Source: CAZUCU01 sp964589635
GTDB taxonomy: Bacteria > Patescibacteriota > Minisyncoccia > Phycocordibacterales > JAACPR01
Reading direction: 5' to 3'
Length of the DNA stretch: 50,319 nt
Assembly (NCBI GenBank): GCA_964589635.1
Contig: CAZPRI010000001.1
Span: 1-50,319 of the forward strand
The notes under the pieces were generated by a model. The model did no database searches. It worked only from the letters and a program-made list of their open reading frames with translations, and was not told the origin of the DNA. Below, in pieces: positions 40,845-47,737 of this stretch. Each line of letters opens with the position of its first letter. The stretch's first letter is position 1. The position numbers and the translations under genes are program-made.

Positions 40845-41336
40845 TCAAAATCCTGTGATCACACCTTGTGTTGTTGCATAAACACAAGCTCTAAATATTG
40901 CCCAGTCTCTCTTCAACTCCTCAAACCTTTGATAAATTCTTCTGATGTCCTTATATTGGACGTCACTATTGTCTGGTGAGTTTTTTGTGATTCTGATATG
41001 CAAACCATCTACATAGAGACGGAGTGTTATTTCTTCATCTTTAAGAGAGATGAAGGGGATTAGTTGACTAGAAGCTGAATTCTCTTGAAAAGCTTTTGCC
41101 ACTGATTCTGATATATCAAGGAGTGACATTCGCACTTCATTGTCGTTTTGCATTTGTTCAGCAGTTCTACCACGTTTACCTGGTATAAGTTCATTCTGTA
41201 ACCAGCGTCGCAACAGTCCCATATCTTTTTTTTCTGAAATTGTTGCGATTTCATCTCTACTTTCTGCATTGAGATGTTCGACGACTTCTCCGATTAAATT
41301 CCTCAACTTTTTTACACTAAAAGTAACTTCCTTCAT
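40845..41336 (-). CDS. Unrecognised soluble protein
   Basis: This 163-aa protein has no signal peptide or membrane helix. It is mostly helical (VKKLRNLIGEVVEHL, then SLLDISESVAKAFQE) with a beta segment in the middle (EITLRLYVDGLHIRIT) and a C-terminal helix (FEELKRDWAIFRACVYATT). Codon use is more GC-rich than in its neighbours and similar to the 94-aa and split-family genes. An upstream AACCAAACAT element is shared with the 91-aa gene at 22986. The function is unknown. Confidence 0.6.
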   Translation of the reverse strand: MKEVTFSVKKLRNLIGEVVEHLNAESRDEIATISEKKDMGLLRRWLQNELIPGKRGRTAEQMQNDNEVRMSLLDISESVAKAFQENSASSQLIPFISLKDEEITLRLYVDGLHIRITKNSPDNSDVQYKDIRRIYQRFEELKRDWAIFRACVYATTQGVITGF

Positions 41337-41392
41337 TTTGTTATGTTTGGTTCCATCATCTTTATATCATTTTTTGACTAAAAGTATATACG

Positions 41393-41809
41393 TTATATCT
41401 TGTCTAGCTCGAAAATTAAACAGTTCAAAATTGCGACAGTGTTAGCACCAAAACCTGCAGGGCTTATTGTAAGAGCATAATCATCACAATTCATTAAAAT
41501 ACCTTGATATGTAGAACCATCTTTAGAAAGACTCTTCTCTATAACGAGTTCATCAACCCAGCTAGATAAATATCCTCTGTATGTAACACCATCTGGTTCG
41601 TAGTAGGGGTATCTTTCATTTATTACTTTAACTGTAAAATCTTCTATTGTTGAATATTTAATTACCTCTTCTTCGGTTTCATTATTTTCTTTGGTAATTC
41701 CTTGTTCTTGTTTTTCGTAAACCCTAACTGTCTTTTTTTGATTATAAAAAGCATAGGCTCCATAGCCAAGTAATATTAATAAAAATATCATTATCACGTT
41801 TTTGTACAT
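41393..41809 (-). CDS. Small membrane-anchored protein
   Basis: At 138 aa, it has one N-terminal helix (residues 5-21), a short charged linker and an outer domain of about 90 residues (YYEPDGVTYRGYLSSWVDEL, YQGILMNCDDYALTISP). TATAAA lies 6 bases before the ATG, so it may be leaderless. A single Cys pair (MNC, LNC) could form a disulfide. Not recognised. Confidence 0.6.
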   Translation of the reverse strand: MYKNVIMIFLLILLGYGAYAFYNQKKTVRVYEKQEQGITKENNETEEEVIKYSTIEDFTVKVINERYPYYEPDGVTYRGYLSSWVDELVIEKSLSKDGSTYQGILMNCDDYALTISPAGFGANTVAILNCLIFELDKI

Positions 41810-41828
41810 ACATAATTTATACCATTTT

Positions 41829-42092
41829 TTAGAAAATATTTTCTACTATAATTTTGACATCTTCCAGTGACTTTGTGTAAATGTATAAGTCTTGAACAGC
41901 ACCATTTCCTCGTACTGCAATTTTTAGTCCACTTGCTGTCTCTGTAACCTTCAAACTCTTCTGACCACTTTTATTTTTCGTATTTTTTATTATTCCAGTA
42001 CTTATTTTGTCTACGCATTGTAATTTACTCAAAGTATTTATCACTTCTTTTGCAGTTTCTGTTGTTGTGGTATGGGTCCGAGTTAATTTCAT
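41829..42092 (-). CDS. Small DUF2103-like protein
   Basis: At 87 aa, the block KISTGIIKNTKNKSGQKSLK, then TASGLKIAVRGNGAVQDLYIYT resembles the compact, basic DUF2103 fold as I remember it (a predicted nucleic-acid or metal-binding family), but this is a weak assignment. No membrane helix. It lies 19 bases upstream of the membrane-anchored gene on the same strand. Confidence 0.5.
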   Translation of the reverse strand: MKLTRTHTTTTETAKEVINTLSKLQCVDKISTGIIKNTKNKSGQKSLKVTETASGLKIAVRGNGAVQDLYIYTKSLEDVKIIVENIF

Positions 42093-42179
42093 TACATGTA
42101 AGTTACGTCATTATCTTGTCTCATGCAAATAATAAAAAGGGTAGTATACTTATAATATTAGTGTTTAACGTTAGAAAAT

Positions 42180-42371
42180 ATGAAATTATTTAGACTGTAT
42201 ACTTTTAGCTGGAAGCAAATCGCCTTATTTAAAATCTATCTTCTTTCTCTTGGACTTTGTATTGGTTCATATTGGGCAGATTTTTTTCAAAGTATTCAAA
42301 CCATTTTAATTGTAATTATAATTATTCTAGCTTTGTATTTTATACGTCTGCTTATTAAAGGTAATATCTAG
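42180..42371 (+). CDS. Small two-helix membrane protein
   Basis: This 63-aa protein has two hydrophobic helices near residues 17-33 and 39-57 with a short charged ending (RLLIKGNI). It is followed after 7 bases by the pilin-like gene, probably the same transcript. Short proteins of this shape recur in Patescibacteria. The function is unknown. Confidence 0.55.
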   Translation: MKLFRLYTFSWKQIALFKIYLLSLGLCIGSYWADFFQSIQTILIVIIIILALYFIRLLIKGNI

Positions 42372-42378
42372 TCTGTAT

Positions 42379-42570
42379 ATGAAGGATGGATTTATAACAT
42401 TAGTAGGGATTTTGATTGCGATTGCTATTATAGGAATTATGTTTGTGAAGATGAATACTGGACCCGAAGGGTCTAGTTCAGAAAAGGGTACATATACGGA
42501 TGCAATAGATTCAGCAAAAGAAGCGAAGGATCTGTTAGAAAAAAATAACCAAAATAATTTTACGTACTAA
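42379..42570 (+). CDS. Mini pilin-like membrane protein
   Basis: The first residues DGFITLVGILIAIAIIGIM imitate the class III prepilin N-terminus (G, F at the cleavage site, hydrophobic helix), but Val replaces the near-invariant Glu at position 5 of the mature helix. The remaining 40 residues are polar (GTYTDAIDSAKEAKDLLEKN). At 63 aa it is much smaller than a pilin. It could be a single-pass membrane peptide. Its end overlaps the convergent EVE gene by 11 bases. Confidence 0.55.
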   Translation: MKDGFITLVGILIAIAIIGIMFVKMNTGPEGSSSEKGTYTDAIDSAKEAKDLLEKNNQNNFTY

Positions 42571-43015
42571 GTATTTTTTCTATACGATCAAATTCTTTTT
42601 TCTCAACAGATGTAACGGAAAGGCGATTTCCTTTTTGAGCGATTTTCATTCTTCCTAGAAGCGTGTCTTTTTTGATTTCATATAAAGGTAGAACCCTTTT
42701 ATATTTTTTAACAAACTTAATGTCAGGCATAAACCATCGTGGTTTTTCCGGAGTAGATTTTGGGTCGGGGTGCTCACTCTTTGGATCCCATGCTGTGTGG
42801 TCTGGATAAAATTCTTTTGATACTTTCGCTAGACCTACAATTCCAATTTCTTTTGTATTGGAATGATAAAAAAGAACAAGATCGTTTTTTTTCATTTCCA
42901 TAAGAAAATTTCGTGCCTGATAATTACGAACACCGTCCCAAGATGCTGTCCTTTCTCTTTTTAGTTTATCGATTGAAAAACAATCTGGTTCTGATTTCAC
43001 TAACCAATATTTCAT
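42560..43015 (-). CDS. EVE-domain protein
   Basis: At 151 aa it covers one EVE domain (PUA-like fold that reads modified bases). MKYWLVKSEPDCFSIDKL, SWDGVRNYQARNFL and MKKNDLVLFYHSN, plus KPRWFMPDIKFVKKYKR are the family blocks. EVE proteins occur with restriction, defence and RNA-modification systems, but none is nearby. TATAGT lies 6 bases before the ATG, so a leaderless mRNA is likely. Confidence 0.9.
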   Translation of the reverse strand: MKYWLVKSEPDCFSIDKLKRERTASWDGVRNYQARNFLMEMKKNDLVLFYHSNTKEIGIVGLAKVSKEFYPDHTAWDPKSEHPDPKSTPEKPRWFMPDIKFVKKYKRVLPLYEIKKDTLLGRMKIAQKGNRLSVTSVEKKEFDRIEKILST

Positions 43016-43027
43016 GGATGTACTATA

Positions 43028-43681
43028 TCATTTTAAGTCTTTAGGGCTTGTTATTCTGGTCCAATTATTTGTCTCAACAATTTTAATATTTATTTCTTCT
43101 GTAAATTTGCTAAATGTTTGAGGTAGCCCAAATTCTCCGTTTGAAATTTCTACCATTTCTTTTTTAAATATTTCAGGTGTGAGAAAGCATGCACCTGTGT
43201 AAATTAAATTATGTGGACTTGTACCATCGAGGTCTTCTATGATTCCAACAAAGTTACCTTCAGAATTTTTTTCCATTTTTGAAACTTTAGATCCAGTTGT
43301 ATCTTTAAAAACTAAAATAGACCAATCATTTCCTTGTAGTTTTTCTAAATCTTCTTTTTTGTATAAATCGTCTCCCATTAAAACAATAAATGAATCATTC
43401 AAAAAATCTCTACATTTCCAAAGAGCGTGAGCTGTTCCAAGCATTTTATCTTGTTGTACATAAATTATCGGAATATTTTTGTAATTTGTTCCAATTTCAT
43501 TTCTTATCATGTCTCCAAAATATCCAACCACAATTATGATCTCGGTTGTATTGTCGGGTATATTTTCTAGTTTATGTTCTATTAAGCTTTTTCCTTCAAA
43601 CCTTAGTAAAGGTTTTGGTGTGTCGATAGTCAATTCTCCCATTCTTGTTCCTTTTCCTGCTGCTAAGATTACAATTTTCAT
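43028..43681 (-). CDS. Sugar-phosphate nucleotidyltransferase
   Basis: From the ATG at 43681 the product is 217 aa starting MKIVILAAGKGTRMGEL, the LxxGxGTRM nucleotide-binding loop of GlmU/RfbA-type enzymes; TPKPLLRFEGKSLIEHKLEN and VLMGDDLY (metal Asp) follow. It lacks the acetyltransferase half of GlmU. The reaction is sugar-1-phosphate + NTP to NDP-sugar; which sugar is not clear. The ATG lies inside a 34-bp perfect palindrome that overlaps the likely -10. A start 21 codons upstream is not conserved. Confidence 0.88.
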   Translation of the reverse strand: MKIVILAAGKGTRMGELTIDTPKPLLRFEGKSLIEHKLENIPDNTTEIIIVVGYFGDMIRNEIGTNYKNIPIIYVQQDKMLGTAHALWKCRDFLNDSFIVLMGDDLYKKEDLEKLQGNDWSILVFKDTTGSKVSKMEKNSEGNFVGIIEDLDGTSPHNLIYTGACFLTPEIFKKEMVEISNGEFGLPQTFSKFTEEINIKIVETNNWTRITSPKDLK

Positions 43682-43706
43682 ATTGATCATGATCAATATG
43701 AAAATT
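43673..43706. promoter_or_regulatory. 34-bp perfect palindrome at a start codon
   Basis: The arms mirror each other base for base about a centre between 43689 and 43690 (core TTGATCATGATCAA). It covers the first codons of the nucleotidyltransferase gene and the region of its -10, with TTGACT as -35 further upstream on the minus strand. An operator for autoregulation or a hairpin over the start are both possible. Confidence 0.75.
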
Positions 43707-43812
43707 AAAATATATATAAAGTCAAAAGAACACTTTTTATCCATAGAAACTACTTGTATTTTGTGGTATATAAACGACTAGAGATATAGATTTGATTTTT
43801 ATATTTTGTATA

Positions 43813-44142
43813 ATGTTACATACGGAAAAATTTGAAAATATAGAATCAGAGATTAATTGGGATGCTAATTTAGAAAGATATAAGGAGAAGATACTAAGCA
43901 GTATGGAAGTTCATGCTGATTCTGATTTTGTAGCAGAAGTCTTTAATCGTATGGAAAAAGATATTGAAGATTTATTCGGTCTTTATTCAAAACAAGGTTA
44001 TTCAATTGATCAAGTCGAGGATGATTTAATGCGAAGATTGGAACAGAGTGTTTCGGAAGGAGATCTTCCTCAAGAACAAGTCTATAGAAATATTTGGAAC
44101 CTTATTCAATCAAGAGAGGTTAAAGTCTTTGATAAGTCATAA
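43813..44142 (+). CDS. Unrecognised acidic helical protein
   Basis: At 109 aa, it is rich in Glu and Asp, with long helices (NLERYKEKILSSMEVHADSD, NRMEKDIEDLFGLYSKQGYS) and no membrane segment. I use the ATG at 43813 (MLHTEKFENIE); an earlier TTG would add seven residues. It stands alone and divergent from the nucleotidyltransferase. The function is unknown. Confidence 0.55.
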   Translation: MLHTEKFENIESEINWDANLERYKEKILSSMEVHADSDFVAEVFNRMEKDIEDLFGLYSKQGYSIDQVEDDLMRRLEQSVSEGDLPQEQVYRNIWNLIQSREVKVFDKS

Positions 44143-44162
44143 TTGGGGTCATACACCCAATT
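44141..44162. repeat. GGGGTC-type palindrome, divergent copy
   Basis: AATTGGGGTCATACACCCAATT: arms AATTGGG and CCCAATT. It belongs with the copies at 44982, 45584 and 47031. The 44163-44400 stretch holds only this, the next hairpin and a GGAGGAG run; I see no gene. Confidence 0.7.
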
Positions 44163-44226
44163 ATTCAAATTTTTGTTTTGTAATTAATCCACAGATTTTC
44201 TAACCAGGGTTCTGTCTATTTTCTAC

Positions 44227-44263
44227 TTGCCCACGGCAACCACTCACGTGTTGCCGCGGGCAA
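44227..44263. repeat. REP-type hairpin with conserved loop, copy 1
   Basis: Arms TTGCCCACGGCAAC and GTTGCCGCGGGCAA (one A-C mismatch) with loop CACTCACGT. The 37-base unit matches the reverse complement of 45543-45579: TTGC ends, GCAACCACTC and TTGC are conserved while the stem letters vary together. Confidence 0.8.
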
Positions 44264-44413
44264 AATACGTGTGACATCACAAATTTCTTATAATAAGTAA
44301 TATTAAGAAAATAGATACTAAGGAGGAGCTTCAATTACTTAGTTCTGTATCCTCTCTGGGAAAATAAGAATTGTGTTTATGTAAGGGAATTTTTAATATA
44401 TACTATATGTATC

Positions 44414-44965
44414 ATGAATCTAAAAAAGATAGATTATTTTTCATTAGCTTTTATTTTGATAAATATTTTCCTACTTTTTATTTCTGAACCTAAGTGTGAC
44501 TCAGGTGGGTGTGCTTATTTCTATGTTCTTTATGCTATTCCATCCTTGGTAATAGGGATATTTTTCTATTTATTGTTTAGGAAGATAGAGTCAAAGACTG
44601 AAGAAAGTGTTGTTCCGATTAGTGATTTGAATGATTATAGGATTATTCAAGATGAAAAAAAGAGAAAAATTATTTACTGGATTCTTAACTTAAACTTGTT
44701 ATTTCAGGTTGTCGTATTTTTGATAGTCAAAATGTTTGATATAGATATGGAACAACTCGTCGGAGATTCTTTTTTAGCTTTACCTTATTTTATCTCTAGT
44801 ATTCTACTATTGGCGTGGATAATTATTCCTGTAGAATTTATTCGTTTACAAAATATCCAAAGGAATTTATTAAAAGTTAAGTCATTTATAAGAATAATTT
44901 CATATGTCTTATATTTTGGTTTGTGGATTTTTTATACTTTCATGGTTTGGAGTAATCTGTATTAG
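44414..44965 (+). CDS. Multi-pass membrane protein
   Basis: At 183 aa it has about five hydrophobic helices (near 9-24, 34-55, 85-107, 119-140, 155-177) and a charged cytoplasmic loop (RKIESKTEESVVPISD, then DEKKRKII). TATACT lies 9 bases before the ATG. Not recognised. A GGGGTC palindrome follows directly. Confidence 0.6.
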   Translation: MNLKKIDYFSLAFILINIFLLFISEPKCDSGGCAYFYVLYAIPSLVIGIFFYLLFRKIESKTEESVVPISDLNDYRIIQDEKKRKIIYWILNLNLLFQVVVFLIVKMFDIDMEQLVGDSFLALPYFISSILLLAWIIIPVEFIRLQNIQRNLLKVKSFIRIISYVLYFGLWIFYTFMVWSNLY

Positions 44966-44981
44966 GGAAATAAAGTGTTTC

Positions 44982-44997
44982 ATGGGGTCAGACCCCT
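44982..44997. repeat. GGGGTC-type palindrome
   Basis: ATGGGGTCAGACCCCT; the core GGGGTC-A-GACCCC is a perfect palindrome around one base. Confidence 0.85.
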
Positions 44998-45010
44998 AAA
45001 TCAAAAGAAC

Positions 45011-45481
45011 TTAGTCTCTAGGTAATATATATGCTTTTCCATAATCTTTTTCGCCCAATAATAAAGAATTTTGGAAGTTCTTTATTATTCCTAGGTTTCC
45101 TTGTCTTTTATCCTCTTTTTTCGAGTTTTCAATAATTTGAATTGACTCTTCTATTTTTTTAATATTTCCTTCCAAAAAAGCAATTGTAGCGGATACATAA
45201 GTATTCCAAAGTTCTGATCTATTCAGAAAAAAAGAAAGTTTAAAGAACTCGATTGCTTCACTGTAATGTTCTGTTCCTGAAAAAGCTAACAATTGACCGA
45301 TATGAAAATACATAATCTCTATATCGGTAACTCTTTCTTTATTTGTATTAATATATTCTTTGATTAAATCTGCCGCTTCAATATGTTTTTTTAAAGCGGA
45401 GAGGCTTCTCCAACTAATAGGGGATACGTCAAATTCTTCGGGGTTCATTTGTAGTAAAATTTTCTTGCTTTCTTCTGTCAT
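45011..45481 (-). CDS. TPR-like helical protein
   Basis: This 156-aa protein consists of paired helices with TPR-type spacing (IMYFHIGQLLAFSGTEHYSE, AIEFFKLSFFLNRSELWNTY, VSATIAFLEGNIKKIEESI), about three repeats. No membrane segment. TATATT lies 6 bases before the ATG. It probably acts as a protein-binding scaffold; the partner is unknown. Confidence 0.6.
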   Translation of the reverse strand: MTEESKKILLQMNPEEFDVSPISWRSLSALKKHIEAADLIKEYINTNKERVTDIEIMYFHIGQLLAFSGTEHYSEAIEFFKLSFFLNRSELWNTYVSATIAFLEGNIKKIEESIQIIENSKKEDKRQGNLGIIKNFQNSLLLGEKDYGKAYILPRD

Positions 45482-45542
45482 GTTCTAAATATATCATTTT
45501 TTATAAAAGAAAACCTCGACCAAATTATCGGGGCTATAATTC

Positions 45543-45600
45543 TTGCTCGTAGCAATGTCCGAGTGGTTGCTACGAGCAAAGAGATGGGGTCTGACACCAT
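45543..45600. repeat. REP-type hairpin copy 2 plus GGGGTC-type palindrome
   Basis: Perfect 13-bp arms TTGCTCGTAGCAA and TTGCTACGAGCAA with loop TGTCCGAGTGG lie at 45543-45579. ATGGGGTCTGACACCAT follows at 45584-45600. It is inverted with respect to copy 1 at 44227. Confidence 0.85.
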
Positions 45601-45608
45601 TTACAATA

Positions 45609-46010
45609 TTATTTTGTCACTTCGTCAGCACTTAATTTACTTTTATTTTTCTCAACAATATAAGCATTTTTTAGAAGAATAATAGTGAAAATTAATATAC
45701 CAATGAAGAGATAAACAGGTGTCATGCTTGAATAAAAATCACCTTGTTCGTTTCTGTTGTTTTCAATATAAACCGCAATGTTTACAACAGTTAAAAATCC
45801 AGAATACAAACCAGCCAAAATAATTCCGGTTTTACTCCCTTTTTTTACAAAATAAATAATTGGCAAAATAAGAATTGCTAAAAACGATCTAAACCAAAAT
45901 GTTATAAGAAAAATTACACCGAGTATAATAACTGATTTTCCCCTCGAAGTCTCATACCATTTTAAAGAGTTGTAATTTTTTATCTCTTTTTTGATTTCTT
46001 CCTTAGTCAT
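45609..46010 (-). CDS. Four-helix membrane protein
   Basis: At 133 aa, it has helices near 25-41, 43-57, 62-82 and 97-117, a basic-acidic N-terminus (MTKEEIKKEIKNYNSLKWYE) and a polar C-terminus. Its ATG lies 2 bases from the stop of the next upstream gene on the same strand, so they form a pair. Not recognised. Confidence 0.6.
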   Translation of the reverse strand: MTKEEIKKEIKNYNSLKWYETSRGKSVIILGVIFLITFWFRSFLAILILPIIYFVKKGSKTGIILAGLYSGFLTVVNIAVYIENNRNEQGDFYSSMTPVYLFIGILIFTIILLKNAYIVEKNKSKLSADEVTK

Positions 46011-46012
46011 AA

Positions 46013-46764
46013 TTATCTATTTATTTTAAAGCTATTAATAGCAACAATGAAATCATCTTTCATTGAATCGAAATCATTAGAATTTGCTGTTGTTGAAATT
46101 ATGTATAAAACATTTTTATAAAAAAATTGATATGACTCAAACGTATCTTCTGAAACAGAACTGCCAATCGAACTAGGTCCACTAAATTTTACCCAATACG
46201 CAGGAATTTGATCAATAAACATTTCTTTGAATTCAAAATTTCTAACACCAGGAAGGGTTTTCTCCATATCTGCTTTTGTATCTTCTTTGAAATCTCCAAA
46301 ATCAACAAGGTCTTTTATGGTTTTATCTTCCCAAGACACTGCCTCAATTACTAATGGGACATCTCTGATTGCAAGAGAAATAGTGGCACTTCCTCTTGTT
46401 GCTTTTTGTACAACAGCTTTTGAGTCGCTAGATTCTCTAGTACTAATTTGCCACCCTTCTGGGAAAGTTACAGAAAAATTATATGCTGTATTTTGATAAG
46501 TTAAATTTTCTACTTTAGAATATTTTTGGTCGGTATTAGTCGCTGGGCGAGAAAATCCAAAATCAATAAATACTCCAATTATCACCAATAAAATCATACC
46601 AATAATCCAATATACTTTTTTAGATGACGGATAAAATCTTCGTTTAATACTTACAGCTAATGTACAAAGAACACCTGCCCTATAGAAAAACTACCAGTTT
46701 TAATAGCATTAAATAATACTACTAATAATAAAATATTTCCCGCTAATATTAATTTGTCCTTCAT
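46013..46764 (-). pseudogene. PsbP/lipoprotein-like exported domain with broken N-terminus
   Basis: The frame from 46597 encodes a hydrophobic start (MILLVIIGVFIDFGF) and a soluble domain (YNFSVTFPEGWQISTRES, VPLVIEAVSWEDKTIKDLV, YQFFYKNVLYIISTTANSND) resembling PsbP-like or DUF-type outer domains. Upstream in the same frame, without start codon, SIKRRFYPSSKKVYWIIG continues the anchor. A 35-codon ORF from ATG 46764 (MKDKLILAGNILLLVVLFNA) runs into it in the neighbouring frame, so a -1 frameshift around 46660-46690 probably broke a two- or three-helix anchor. The ATG at 46597 might still give a 194-aa product. Confidence 0.5.
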
Positions 46765-46816
46765 ATATTTTAAATAAAATATTTAATATCCTTATTATAA
46801 ATTATTGTGAAATCAG

Positions 46817-46950
46817 TTATTCAATAGCTTCAGTTTTCCGCTCACCTCTCTCAATTTTCAACAAATATGATTGAGGTTTTTTAACTTCTTACTTGCTTGA
46901 ATTTGTGTCAATCGCGCTTCTAGACGAGCGGAACGAAGCTTTTCGAACAA
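46817..46950 (-). pseudogene. Remnant of an XRE-family DNA-binding domain
   Basis: From TTG 46950 the frame encodes LFEKLRSARLEARLTQIQAS, the start of a helix-turn-helix_3 (XRE) domain. At the heptamer A AAA AAC (46876-46882) the sensible reading continues one base back as KKPQSYLLKIERGERKTEAI, the rest of the HTH motif, ending at TAA 46817-46819. The zero frame ends early (KNLNHIC). So the gene carries a -1 frameshift and is also truncated after the recognition helix. A small regulator remnant is the simplest reading. Confidence 0.6.
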
Positions 46951-47030
46951 ATTCTTTTTTTTGTGAATATAGTTTCGACATAAATATATTACCATATTAA
47001 AACCTATTGCAGGATATACCAGTTCGAAAA

Positions 47031-47048
47031 ATGGGGTCAGACACCCCA
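47031..47048. repeat. GGGGTC-type palindrome, divergent copy
   Basis: ATGGGGTCAGACACCCCA, the same family as 44982-44997 with two extra bases in the second arm. Confidence 0.75.
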
Positions 47049-47071
47049 AACTAAGAAAAAGCGTGGTGTAA

Positions 47072-47320
47072 TTATTTTAAATATTTTTCTATCAAAATCT
47101 CTTTCTTTTTTCTAGACCACTTTTTGATTTGAATCTCTCTTTTTCTGGTAGATGAAAGGGAAGAGTGTTTTTCTAGATAAACTAACTTGAATTGCTTTCT
47201 TTTGGTATAAGACACACCTCGGTTTTGATTGTGTTCAAGAAGCCTACGGTTTGGGTTTGATGTCACACCAACATAAATTCATTTGTTATCGAAGCTTTTT
47301 AAAATATATAGGTAGTGCAT
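47072..47320 (-). pseudogene. GIY-YIG endonuclease with an in-frame TGA at codon 14
   Basis: From ATG 47320 the frame reads MHYLYILKSFDNK, then TGA (47279-47281), then IYVGVTSNPNRRLLEHN and an 82-residue total typical of short UPF0213-like GIY-YIG proteins (LKSxxDNxxYVGxTSNPxxRLxEHN). Trp is common at the TGA position. Since infC uses TGA as stop, this is best read as a nonsense mutation. An internal start could give only a domain without the GIY strand. Confidence 0.75.
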
Positions 47321-47384
47321 GAAAACAGGGTAGCAAAAAGTTCTCAAGAACTTATAAAGAAGAGTCTCTCGACTTCGTTCGACA

Positions 47385-47517
47385 CACTCGATTCCGTTTG
47401 CATAAATTTAGTTTTCAATAAACTTTTATCCTTGCGAGTCGATATGTGGCTTGCCACGAGTGAAGCAACAAAAACACCAACCTTTTAAGGTTGGTGTTTT
47501 TGTTGCGGAATCGAGTG
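47385..47517. repeat. MITE-like unit with 12-bp inverted ends and internal 42-bp palindrome
   Basis: CACTCGATTCCG (47385-47396) is mirrored by CGGAATCGAGTG (47506-47517). Between them 47465-47506 has 20-bp perfect arms (GCAACAAAAACACCAACCTT and its complement) that can also terminate transcription on both strands. The rest of 47321-47690 holds no coding frame that I can support; 47560-47690 is more GC-rich than its surroundings. Confidence 0.6.
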
Positions 47518-47531
47518 GAGATGGGGGGAAT
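47515..47531. repeat. 17-bp exact copy of the tmRNA 3' end
   Basis: GTGGAGATGGGGGGAAT is identical to 47737-47753, the end of the tmRNA gene, in the same orientation. The T-arm partner strand is missing, so this is a fragment, like a left-over integration-site repeat. Confidence 0.75.
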
Positions 47532-47692
47532 CGGTCACAAGTCACTAAGTATAATTGTTCGTTCGTAAACTCACTCCAATTCTACTAAGTGCTCGCGACC
47601 CCGACTCAGCGACCCAGGTCCTCGTTGTCACTCAGACACAGGGTGCCCCGCTTCCGTCTTTCAATTCCCACTACATACACCACTAGAAAAAA

Positions 47693-47725
47693 TAAAAAAC
47701 ACCTTGCTGTCGCAAGATGCTTTTT
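47693..47725 (-). terminator. Terminator of the tmRNA transcript
   Basis: On the minus strand GCATCTTGC, loop GACA, GCAAGGTGT is followed by TTTTTTATTTTTT. Confidence 0.8.
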
Positions 47726-47737
47726 AGTTTTTCTATG

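Noticed and set aside
47279..47281. Reassignment of TGA to an amino acid, suggested by the GIY-YIG gene
   Set aside because: infC ends in a TGA that overlaps the rpmI start, and other genes end in TGA at sensible places; tryptophan codons in conserved proteins are TGG. One broken accessory gene is not enough.
47560..47690. Additional RNA or small gene in the GC-richer spacer
   Set aside because: No frame, no complete cloverleaf and no consistent stem could be supported; it may be debris of an element.
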